A stretch of 64,000 bases of DNA, from positions 40,477-104,476 of the forward strand of contig NZ_NMVQ01000008.1 in NCBI RefSeq assembly GCF_002250625.1, read 5' to 3'. The position numbers were made by a program, and so were the translations under genes. Under the pieces are notes generated by a model. It was given only the letters and a program-made list of their open reading frames with translations. It was not told the origin of the DNA and did not search any database. Shown one piece after another: positions 57,163 to 64,000 of the stretch. Numbering within the stretch: position 1 is the first letter of the stretch; every line of letters starts with the position of its first letter. The stretch is from Enemella dayhoffiae. Its GTDB lineage: Bacteria > Actinomycetota > Actinomycetes > Propionibacteriales > Propionibacteriaceae.

Positions 57163-59161
57163 CGGGCAGCACCTCACCGGTCGCCATGTTGATCGCTTCC
57201 CTGGTCGGCTGACCGGCCAGCGCCTCGTGCACCGCCTCGGCGGTGCGTACGCCGAACCCGGGCACGGCGGCGATCTCCTCGACGCTGGCGGCGCGCAGCT
57301 TCTTCAGCGAACCGAAGTGCCCGATCAGCGCCTTGCGGCGTACCTCGCCCAGGCCCGGCACCTCGTCCAGCACCGACTCGACCATCGACCGGCTGCGCCG
57401 CCCGCGGTGGTGACCGATGGCGAACCGGTGCGCCTCGTCGCGGAGCCGCTGCAGCAGGTACAACCCCTCGCTGGAGCGGGGCAGGATCACCGGATATTCC
57501 TCCTCGGGCAGCCACACCTCCTCCAGCCGCTTGGCCAGGCCGCACAGGGCCACGTCGGTGATGCCCAGCTCCGCCAGCGCGGCCGCCGCGGCGGCGACCT
57601 GCGGCGGGCCGCCGTCCACCACGACCAGCGCGGGGGCGTACGCGAATTTCCGCGGCACCCCGGTCTCCGGGTCGACGAGCAGGGCCTGCTCGGAACCGGA
57701 GCCGTCGTCGCGGCCGGCGGCCATCGCCGCCCGGTCGTCGAGCAGCCGCCGGAAGCGGCGGGTGATCACCTCGTGCATCGAGGCGACGTCGTTCTGCCCC
57801 TCCACCCCGCGGATCACGAACCGGCGATATTCACTCTTGCGCGGCAGCCCGTCCTCGAAGACGACCATCGAGGCGACCACCTCGGTGCCCTGCAGGTTGG
57901 AGATGTCGTAGCACTCGATCCGCAGCGGCGGCTCGGGCAGCTCGAGGGCGGTGGCGATCTCCTCCAGTGCCCGGTTGCGGGTGGTCAGGTCGGAGGCCCG
58001 CTTCGTCTTGTGCCGGACCAGCGCCTCGCGGGCGTTGCGGGTGACGGTCTCCTGCAGCGTCTTCTTGTCCCCGCGCTGTGGGACCCGCAGGCGTACGCGG
58101 GTGCCGCGGCGGTCGCTGAGCACCTCCTCCAGCGCCTGGGCCGAGGGCGGCAGGGCCGGCACCAGCACCTCGCGCGGGATGGACCGCGAGCTGTCGGCCT
58201 GGGGGTCGGCCGTTCCCCCGGCGAGCACGTCCCCGTAGAGCTGGAGCAGGAAGGTCTCGACGAGCTCGTCGGTGCCGGCGTCCTCGGTCCGGTCGGCGAC
58301 CCAGCCGCGCTCCCCGCGCACCCGACCGCCGCGGACGTGGAAAATCTGCACGGCCACCTCCAGCGGGTCCTCGGCCAGCGCGACCACGTCGGCGTCGGTG
58401 CCGTCACCGAGCACGATCGCGTTCTGTTCGGTGGCCCGATTCAGTGCGGCGATGTCGTCGCGGATCCGGGCGGCCAGCTCGTATTCCAGGTCGTCCGAGG
58501 CGATCTTCATCCGGGTCTGCAGCCGGCGCAGCATGGTGGTGGACTGGCCGGCCATGAACTGGCAGAAGTCGGCCACGATCTGGCGGTGGTCCTCGGCCGA
58601 GATCCGGCCGACGCAGGGCGCGGAGCACTTGTCGATGTAGCCGAGCAGGCAGGGCCGGCCGGCGGCCGCGGCGTTGCGGAAGGTGCCGTTGGAGCAGGAG
58701 CGCATCGGGAACACGCGCAGCAGCAGGTCGACGGTCTCGCGGATCGCCCAGGCGTGCCCGTAGGGCCCGTAGTAGCGGGTGCCCCGGCGTTTGGCGCCGC
58801 GGCCGACGAACACCCGCGGGAACTCCTCGGACCAGGTCACCGCGAGCCACGGATAGGACTTGTCGTCGCGGTACTTGATGTTGAACCGCGGGTCGAACTC
58901 CTTGATCCAGGAATACTCCAGCTGCAGCGCCTCGACCTCGGTCTGCACCACCGTCCACTCGACCCGGGCCGCGGTGGTGACCATCCGCCGGGTCCGCTCC
59001 AGCAGATTGGCCGGATCGGCGAAGTAGGAGTTCAGCCGCGACCGCAGGCTCTTCGCCTTGCCGACGTAGATCACCACACCGTGCTCGTCGCTGAACCGGT
59101 ACACCCCGGGCTGGGTGGGGATGGCCCCCGGTGCGGGGCGATAGCTGGACGGGTCGGCCAT
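57152..59161 (-). CDS. uvrC: Excinuclease ABC subunit C
   Basis: Nuclease of nucleotide-excision repair, making both incisions with UvrAB. The 669-residue protein has the N-terminal GIY-YIG domain (GVYRF at 19-23, [14 protein letters not shown] at 30-43), a Cys-cluster segment ([16 protein letters not shown]), the UVR motif (about 210-245), the RNase-H-like domain with IECYDISN and DGGPPQV, and two C-terminal helix-hairpin-helix motifs ([31 protein letters not shown]). Start is ATG 59161. First gene of the conserved uvrC-rapZ-yvcK-whiA run. Confidence 0.97.
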   Translation of the reverse strand: MADPSSYRPAPGAIPTQPGVYRFSDEHGVVIYVGKAKSLRSRLNSYFADPANLLERTRRMVTTAARVEWTVVQTEVEALQLEYSWIKEFDPRFNIKYRDDKSYPWLAVTWSEEFPRVFVGRGAKRRGTRYYGPYGHAWAIRETVDLLLRVFPMRSCSNGTFRNAAAAGRPCLLGYIDKCSAPCVGRISAEDHRQIVADFCQFMAGQSTTMLRRLQTRMKIASDDLEYELAARIRDDIAALNRATEQNAIVLGDGTDADVVALAEDPLEVAVQIFHVRGGRVRGERGWVADRTEDAGTDELVETFLLQLYGDVLAGGTADPQADSSRSIPREVLVPALPPSAQALEEVLSDRRGTRVRLRVPQRGDKKTLQETVTRNAREALVRHKTKRASDLTTRNRALEEIATALELPEPPLRIECYDISNLQGTEVVASMVVFEDGLPRKSEYRRFVIRGVEGQNDVASMHEVITRRFRRLLDDRAAMAAGRDDGSGSEQALLVDPETGVPRKFAYAPALVVVDGGPPQVAAAAAALAELGITDVALCGLAKRLEEVWLPEEEYPVILPRSSEGLYLLQRLRDEAHRFAIGHHRGRRSRSMVESVLDEVPGLGEVRRKALIGHFGSLKKLRAASVEEIAAVPGFGVRTAEAVHEALAGQPTREAINMATGEVLPGGG

Positions 59162-59271
59162 TTCGCCAGCGTAGTCACCGCCGCGGACAAACCGCAGGCT
59201 CGGCGTACCGGGCGACGCCCGGAGCACGCGCCTGGACGACCGAGGGTCCGGGACCGCCTAGCATGGGACAT

Positions 59272-60237
59272 ATGGCCAGCAGGGATATGCGTTCGGCCCT
59301 GCGGGAGCTGCTGCAGGGTGGGGACATCACGTCGTTCCCCACCGCACGTCAGTTGAGCATCGACGCCGACGCGCTGATGCGCGCCGCTGGCGTACGCCGA
59401 ATCTCCGACCTGCGCCCCCGCCATGTCCGCGACGTCGCCCAGCTGAGCCGGCTCAGCACCGACCCGGCCGGGGTGCTGGCCGGGAACCCCGAGGGCGCCG
59501 CGATCGGGGCGCTGCTCAAGGAGGGCCTGGAGGACGGGATCCAGCTGTGGCTGTGCGAGGGCGATTCGGCGGCCCTGGACCGGCTGCGGGAGTTGTTCGG
59601 CGCCGACCAGGTGCACATCGTCGGGAAGACCCAGGACGGCCGGATGCCGCTGGCGATCAGCCCGCCCCGGCTGGCCCAGGCGCTCGCCGCTCCGGAGGCC
59701 GACGCTCGCCGCCAGGCCTGGCTGACGCGTTCCCTGCAGGGCCTGGACACCCTGCGGGTGCCGCCCGCGCTGGTTCCCTCGTTGGTACGCCTGGACGTTC
59801 CGCACGTGCCGCGCAGCCGGCTCGGCCGGTGGCTGCGCGACCCCGCCGTCTTCTTCTATGTGATCGTGCTGGTCTATTCCGCGCTGCGGGCGCTGCCGGT
59901 CACGTTCATCGACCAGTTCCACGGGCACCTGGGGATCCTCTGGGCGATCGACATGGTCACGGCCATCCCCTACACGTGGGGGGTGATCGCGATGGTGACG
60001 GCCAAGCGCGCGCTGTACCGCGCGATCGGCACCCTGGTCACGGCGGTCACCTTCGTCGCCCCCTACGTGTACTTCTGGGCCTATGGGGATGACTATCCGT
60101 GGTGGGTGGTGCTGGTGGTGGCGCTGCTGGTGCTCAGCGGGTTCCTGATCGAGGGCTGGAAGATCTACGCCGACCGACGGATCACTCACGGGCTCGCGCA
60201 CACCGGCGAGGCCCCGGCCCGGCTGGCCCGCCGCTGA
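59272..60237 (+). CDS. Unrecognised protein with a four-helix membrane C-terminus
   Basis: Protein of 321 residues. The N-terminal 190 are soluble: a helical start (RSALRELLQGGDITSFPTARQL), a short alpha/beta region (GIQLWLCEGDSAALDRLREL, VHIVGKTQDGRMPLA) and an Arg-rich linker. The C-terminus has four hydrophobic helices (about 200-218, 225-243, 252-271, 278-297) and a basic tail. I do not recognise the family. TAGCAT eight bases before the ATG at 59272 could be a -10 box giving a leaderless mRNA; ATG 59263 is also possible. It diverges from uvrC. Confidence 0.65.
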   Translation: MASRDMRSALRELLQGGDITSFPTARQLSIDADALMRAAGVRRISDLRPRHVRDVAQLSRLSTDPAGVLAGNPEGAAIGALLKEGLEDGIQLWLCEGDSAALDRLRELFGADQVHIVGKTQDGRMPLAISPPRLAQALAAPEADARRQAWLTRSLQGLDTLRVPPALVPSLVRLDVPHVPRSRLGRWLRDPAVFFYVIVLVYSALRALPVTFIDQFHGHLGILWAIDMVTAIPYTWGVIAMVTAKRALYRAIGTLVTAVTFVAPYVYFWAYGDDYPWWVVLVVALLVLSGFLIEGWKIYADRRITHGLAHTGEAPARLARR

Positions 60238-60323
60238 CCCGCCGACCGCCGCCGACCCACCCTGCGCCCGCGCTCGGCCCGGGCCGCTACGCTGGCCGGG
60301 TTGACCACGACAGGAGTCCAGGC

Positions 60324-60758
60324 ATGACCGATTGTCCGCAGACCGATCGCTGCCCCAGCCGGCGACAGCTGCTGCAGGGCACGATGGCGATCGCCGGCGC
60401 CGGTGCCGCCCTCGCCCTGGTCGGGTGCGCCGACGACGGTGTCGGGGCAGCCCCCACGCCCACCCCGGCCGGGCCGCCGGTCGAGGTGCCGAAGGCGAAG
60501 GTGCCGGTCGGCGGCGGCGTGGTGCTGGAGAAGCGTTACGTGGTCACCCAACCCAGCACCGGCGAATACCATGCGTTCACCAAGGTGTGCCCGCACGGCG
60601 GCTGCGCGGTCTCGTTCGTGAAGAACCAGCAGATCGTCTGCGCCTGCCACGGCTCGGAGTTCTCGATCACCGACGGCGCCCGGACCGCCGGCCCCGCCCG
60701 GAAGGGGTTGACAGCCGCCCCGGTGACCGAGTCGGGTGACAACCTGGTGATCGGCTGA
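60324..60758 (+). CDS. Second Rieske [2Fe-2S] lipoprotein
   Basis: Exported protein of 144 residues: SRRQLLQG twin-arginine motif (12-19), hydrophobic core and lipobox LVGC with Cys35, then a short Pro/Ala linker. The Rieske boxes are Cys89-P-His91-G-G-Cys94 and Cys106-A-Cys108-His109-G-S. Related to the protein at 25.4 kb, especially in the VPVGGG and VVTQPS segments before the first box. The DAG-kinase-like gene starts two bases after its stop, so the two are probably one transcript, an odd pairing of electron transfer and lipid metabolism. Confidence 0.92.
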   Translation: MTDCPQTDRCPSRRQLLQGTMAIAGAGAALALVGCADDGVGAAPTPTPAGPPVEVPKAKVPVGGGVVLEKRYVVTQPSTGEYHAFTKVCPHGGCAVSFVKNQQIVCACHGSEFSITDGARTAGPARKGLTAAPVTESGDNLVIG

Positions 60759-60760
60759 CG

Positions 60761-61798
60761 GTGCGCCTGCGCGGAGCACGCCCGGGGCGGTTGCCGCTGG
60801 AACAGCTGCCGGTGGCCCATCCGGGCCGGCCGACCAGGGTCGTCGGCATCGTCAATCCGGTCCGCCCGAAGGCCGCCTGGGCGACCAACGAGCTGCGGGT
60901 CGCCTGCCAGCAGGCGGACTGGCCCGACCCCGAGATCGTCACCACCACCATCGCCGAACCCGGTGCCAGCCAGGCCGAGCGGGCGGTGGCCACGGGAGCC
61001 GGCCTGGTGGTGGCCATGGGCGGCGACGGCACGGTGCGCACGGTCGCCCGCGGGCTGGCCCATTCGGGCGTACCGCTGGGGGTCGTGCCGCTCGGCACCG
61101 CGAACCTGTTCGCCCGCAACCTGCTGCTGCCGCCGGGAAACCTGCGCCGCTGCGTCCGGCTGGCCCTGCACGGGGCGACGGCAACGGTCGACCTGGGCTG
61201 GGTGAGCGTACGGGCTCGGCCGGGGTTCGGCGAGTGGTTGCCCGAGGAGACCTTCCTGGTGCTCGCCGGGATGGGCCACGACGCCGCCACGGTCCGCGGC
61301 ACCACCGCCACCGGCAAGTCGCTGCTGGGGTGGCTGGCCTACCTCGGCAGCGGCGCCCGCCATCTGCACCGCAAACCGGTACGCCTGCGGGTCAGCCTGG
61401 ACGGCCGCGAGTCCGAGGACACCTCAGTGTGGTCGCTGCTGGTCGGGAACTGCGGCCGGATCCCCGGCGGGATCCAGATCTTCCCGCACGCCCGGTTGGA
61501 CGACGCCCGGCTGGAGGTGATGCAGGCCCGGGTCCGCAACCCGGCCCAGTGGCTGCCGGTCGCCGGGCAGGGGTTGCTGCACCGGCCGGTGCGCGGCTCG
61601 GGCCTGGTGCTGAGCAGTTGTCACGAGGTGCAGGTGGTGCCCGAGGTGCCACAGCCGGTCCAGCTCGACGGGGACCCCTTTTCGGCGGTGGGCGAGGCCC
61701 GGTTCCGGGTGGACCCAGGAGCGATCGCGGTACGCCTGGACCCACGGGTCGGCGGTGGGAAGTCCAGGGTGCCGGACGAGGGAGCCGAGGGTGGGTGA
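60761..61798 (+). CDS. Diacylglycerol kinase-like lipid kinase
   Basis: Cytoplasmic lipid kinase of the DagK/YegS/BmrU family, 345 residues. The catalytic domain has GIVNPVRPKAAW (29-40), GGDGTVR at 87-93 and GTANLFARN at 112-120; the C-terminal beta-sandwich carries GNCGRIPGGIQIFPHA and DGDPF. It probably phosphorylates a diacylglycerol or related lipid. The start is a GTG at 60761. Its end overlaps the App1-like gene by eight bases, so the two are translationally coupled. Confidence 0.9.
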   Translation: MRLRGARPGRLPLEQLPVAHPGRPTRVVGIVNPVRPKAAWATNELRVACQQADWPDPEIVTTTIAEPGASQAERAVATGAGLVVAMGGDGTVRTVARGLAHSGVPLGVVPLGTANLFARNLLLPPGNLRRCVRLALHGATATVDLGWVSVRARPGFGEWLPEETFLVLAGMGHDAATVRGTTATGKSLLGWLAYLGSGARHLHRKPVRLRVSLDGRESEDTSVWSLLVGNCGRIPGGIQIFPHARLDDARLEVMQARVRNPAQWLPVAGQGLLHRPVRGSGLVLSSCHEVQVVPEVPQPVQLDGDPFSAVGEARFRVDPGAIAVRLDPRVGGGKSRVPDEGAEGG

Positions 61799-63020
61799 GC
61801 TGAGCGAGCGGGTCGCCGAACTGCTGCACGGTCGCACGGATCGGCGTGACGAGCGGGCGGTGCTGCGACTGCTCGCCGGCTGCCCCGCGGCGGAGCTGAA
61901 CCGGCTGCTCGCCGAGGTCGACCCGGTGGCGCTGTTCGGGTCGGTGGATGATCGGCTGTTCGGCCCCGACCTGCGCTCCGAGCTGGTGCACCTGCTGGCC
62001 GTCGAGCGACGGGCCGAGCTCGACCTGCCCGGCCGGGCCCAGGTTGCGCTGGGGCTGCAGCTGCTGGGTGCCGACCCCAAGCGGGACGAGGCGCTGGCGG
62101 CGCTGCTGCTCGAGGTGCGCGGGATCGAGCTGACCCGGTTGAAGAACCTGCTGAACACCCACAGCGCCCACGACCTGGAAGACCTGGTCTATGCCCGGCT
62201 GGCCGCCGAACAGGTGCGGCAACGGGTGCTGGACCATCTGGCGACCGAGGCGGCGGGGCTCAGCATCGGCGAGCCGAAGATCCTGTCCGACATCGACGAC
62301 ACCGCGCTGTGCGTGCTGCACGACCGCCGCTATCCCCGCGGCATCGTCTATCCCGGGGTGCTGGCGCTGTATGGGGCGCTGGACCAGGGCCCCGACGATG
62401 CGCCCTTCGACACCGGTGACCTGACCTTCGTGACGGCCCGGCCCCGCGACGCGTTCGGGCTGATCGAGAGCCGCTCCCGTGACGCGCTGCGGCGGGCCGG
62501 GGTGTCCCGGCTGTCGCTGATGTCCGGCACCCTGCGGCACCTGCACTCCCGGGCGGCGATGGCCAGGCGCAAGCTGGACAACGTGCGGCACTACCGCCGG
62601 CTGTTCGGTGAATACCAGCTGATGTTCATCGGCGACTCCGGGCAGGGCGACGTGCGGGTCGGCGAAGGGTTGTACGCCGAGCACGGCGAGGTGGTCCGGC
62701 TGGTGCTGATCCACGACGTGGTGGGCACCGCGCCGACCGAGCGGGAGGCGTACGCCCGCCAGGGCATCTGGTTCTTCGACACCTACGTGGGGGCCGCGCT
62801 GGTGGCGCACGAACACGGGCTGATCAGCGCCGCCGGGCTGGACGCGGTCGTGGTGGAGGCGGTGCGGGAGTTCGAGCGGCTGGAATGGGACTCGGCCGCC
62901 CAACGCGCCGGGATGCGGGCGCTGTTCGAGCGCGACCTGCTCAGGCTGCCGGATCGGCCCGGCGCCGCAGCGTCCGGGCAAACCCCGCCAACAGGAACCA
63001 GCCGCCACCGATCCACATGA
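61791..63020 (+). CDS. App1-type (DUF2183) phosphatase-like protein
   Basis: HAD-fold phosphatase-like protein of 409 residues. The catalytic core is about 160-290: DIDDT at 167-171 (nucleophile and acid Asp), TARP at 215-218, Lys261 and GDSGQGD at 281-287. In yeast App1 this domain dephosphorylates phosphatidate. The N-terminal 150 residues are helical and unrecognised. The start is GTG 61791. It follows the lipid kinase with an overlap; an opposed kinase/phosphatase pair acting on phosphatidate is an attractive inference. Its last 80 bases overlap the convergent pcs-like gene. Confidence 0.88.
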   Translation: MGELSERVAELLHGRTDRRDERAVLRLLAGCPAAELNRLLAEVDPVALFGSVDDRLFGPDLRSELVHLLAVERRAELDLPGRAQVALGLQLLGADPKRDEALAALLLEVRGIELTRLKNLLNTHSAHDLEDLVYARLAAEQVRQRVLDHLATEAAGLSIGEPKILSDIDDTALCVLHDRRYPRGIVYPGVLALYGALDQGPDDAPFDTGDLTFVTARPRDAFGLIESRSRDALRRAGVSRLSLMSGTLRHLHSRAAMARRKLDNVRHYRRLFGEYQLMFIGDSGQGDVRVGEGLYAEHGEVVRLVLIHDVVGTAPTEREAYARQGIWFFDTYVGAALVAHEHGLISAAGLDAVVVEAVREFERLEWDSAAQRAGMRALFERDLLRLPDRPGAAASGQTPPTGTSRHRST

Positions 63021-63681
63021 GCAGCTGCGCCGGCAGCTGCCGCTCTGGATAGACCAGGGTCTGACAGACGATGGCGACCAGCCACGCCAGCACGGCCACG
63101 ATGTTGACGATCATCAGCCGGCGGACCCGGAACGGGTGCACGAACTGGATCGGGACCAGGGTGAGCACCGCCAGCACGAGCGTGGCGACCAGGTTGAATA
63201 CCCAGCCGGTGCCGAGCAGCCACATGTGCACGGCGACCACGTTCCAGGCGGCCGGGAAGCCGACGAAGTAGTAGTCGGTCGACTTCATCTGCTTGTTGCA
63301 GTAGCAGAACAGCGAGGACGCGCAGACCACGATCAGCACCAGCCCGGGCACCGGGTCCGGGCCGAGCGGCAGGCAGCGGTACATGAACAGCGCCGGGATG
63401 AAAGTCCAGGTCAGATAGTCGACGATCAGGTCCAGCGCCGACCCGTCGAACCACGGCACCCGCTCGGTCACCTTGGCCCTGCGCGCGAGGGTCCCGTCGA
63501 GCCCGTCGACGATCAGCGCGACGCCGAGCCAGCCCCACATCTCCACCAGGTCGTTGCGCAGCAGCGCCAGCAGCGCCAGACAGGCCCAGACGATGCCGGT
63601 CATCGTCAGCGCATGGACCCCCCAGGCGGCCAGCCGCTGGGTCAGCGAGTACGCCGGGGCGGCTGATTCGGGTCTGGACAC
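62941..63681 (-). CDS. Phosphatidylcholine-synthase-like CDP-alcohol phosphatidyltransferase
   Basis: Membrane enzyme of 246 residues with about eight helices. The CDP-alcohol motif runs from Asp59 (DGLDGTLARR) to Gly80, Asp84 and Asp88. The following WNVVAVHMWLLG, IPALFMY, STDYYFVGFPAAWN and PIQFVHPFRVRRL segments match bacterial Pcs (CDP-diacylglycerol plus choline to phosphatidylcholine). Start is taken as GTG 63681, which could be leaderless after ACAAT; a GTG 11 codons upstream is possible. Choline specificity needs experimental support. It overlaps the end of the App1-like gene by 80 bases. Confidence 0.85.
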   Translation of the reverse strand: MSRPESAAPAYSLTQRLAAWGVHALTMTGIVWACLALLALLRNDLVEMWGWLGVALIVDGLDGTLARRAKVTERVPWFDGSALDLIVDYLTWTFIPALFMYRCLPLGPDPVPGLVLIVVCASSLFCYCNKQMKSTDYYFVGFPAAWNVVAVHMWLLGTGWVFNLVATLVLAVLTLVPIQFVHPFRVRRLMIVNIVAVLAWLVAIVCQTLVYPERQLPAQLLMWIGGGWFLLAGFARTLRRRADPAA

Positions 63682-63717
63682 CCGCACGATTGTGCCGTAC
63701 GCCCGGGCTGACACCTA

Positions 63718-64000
63718 CTAGCGCGCGCCGGCTCGCCTGGCCGGGGCCTTCTTGGCGGCCGTCTTCTTCGCGGTCGCCTTCCGCGCCGGGGCCTTCTTGA
63801 CGGCGGTCTTCCGGGTGGTCGCCTTGGTGGTCGCCGCCTTCTTCGCGGGGGCCTTCTTGGCCGTGGTCTTCTTGGCGGGGGCCTTGTTGGCCGTGGACCG
63901 GGTCACGACCTTTCGTGCCGTGCCGGCCCCGGCGGCCACCGCCGGGGTGTCGAAGAGCGGCTCGGCGGGCTCGGCGACCGGCACGTGGTGCCCTTCCACC
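63718..64000 (-). CDS. Lys/Ala-rich C-terminus of a protein whose start lies beyond the window
   Basis: About 94 residues are visible. The first 30 are acidic and Pro-rich (GHHVPVAEPAEPLFDTPA), and the last 60 are a histone-H1-like tail of AKKTAAKK-style repeats ending RRAGAR. No domain can be named from this part; HU-type nucleoid proteins and several enzymes in actinobacteria have such tails. The frame is open to the edge, so the gene is 5'-truncated by the window. Confidence 0.6.
   Translation of the reverse strand, partial: VEGHHVPVAEPAEPLFDTPAVAAGAGTARKVVTRSTANKAPAKKTTAKKAPAKKAATTKATTRKTAVKKAPARKATAKKTAAKKAPARRAGAR

Noticed and set aside
56239..57177. Arg in place of Lys in the RapZ Walker A motif as a defect
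   Set aside because: GAGR in this position is usual in actinobacterial RapZ proteins, so it is not an anomaly.

Overview
The window is about 70% GC and reads as the chromosome of an actinobacterium. Actinobacterial markers are RbpA, WhiA, OpcA beside zwf, DUF3099 and DUF6457 proteins, an Eis-family acetyltransferase, and the gene order sufR / ABC exporter / ctaA / ctaB / tkt-tal-zwf-opcA-pgl / secG / tpiA-pgk-gap / whiA-yvcK-rapZ-uvrC. That order resembles the Mycobacterium tuberculosis Rv1420-Rv1466 region. Propionibacteriales is my guess for the order, from general character only. I see no rRNA, tRNA, CRISPR array, complete insertion sequence or prophage.

0-25 kb, mixed housekeeping and accessory genes: xerC (cut by the window edge), def, a decayed FtsX-type permease, an ABC-ATPase / TauE / SpoU-methyltransferase operon, a three-gene envelope operon (amphipathic protein, holin-like protein, DUF3618 protein), fabG-fabI, an orphan AAA ATPase with a strong palindrome at its promoter, moaA, SURF1, an SDR without its catalytic Tyr/Lys, an RlmA-type methyltransferase, an ABC exporter, a small HTH protein with a Lys-rich tail, eis, an ABC-F ATPase, a frameshifted orphan, a WYL regulator with two DinB genes, and the divergent argO/argP pair.

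25-48 kb, iron-sulfur, heme and pentose phosphate: a Rieske lipoprotein, an MHS transporter, the operon sufR-B-D-C-S-U-T on the minus strand, then an ABC export pair and ctaA on plus. A four-gene choline/betaine importer on minus separates ctaA from ctaB. The plus-strand operon tkt-tal-zwf-opcA-pgl follows; its OpcA carries an unusual histone-H1-like Lys/Ala tail.

48-64 kb, glycolysis, DNA repair and lipids: an AbiEi-like gene lies between inverted copies of a palindromic element, followed by rbpA and secG. A frameshifted Ntox15-type toxin remnant sits between secG and tpiA. Then come tpiA-pgk-gap, whiA-yvcK-rapZ-uvrC, an unrecognised membrane protein, a second Rieske lipoprotein, a diacylglycerol-kinase-like gene, an App1-type phosphatase, a phosphatidylcholine-synthase-like gene, and a Lys/Ala-rich C-terminus running off the edge.

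The most notable structures that the genes do not explain are a family of three long palindromes sharing the CACGCTTATC / GATAAGCGTG arm, each placed 0-7 bases after a stop codon; a dispersed CTTCGACAGGCTCAG repeat found only between genes (six copies); and an apparent excess of the hexamer GTACGC/GCGTAC. Start positions were chosen from Shine-Dalgarno spacing, family length and overlaps. All homology calls are by eye.
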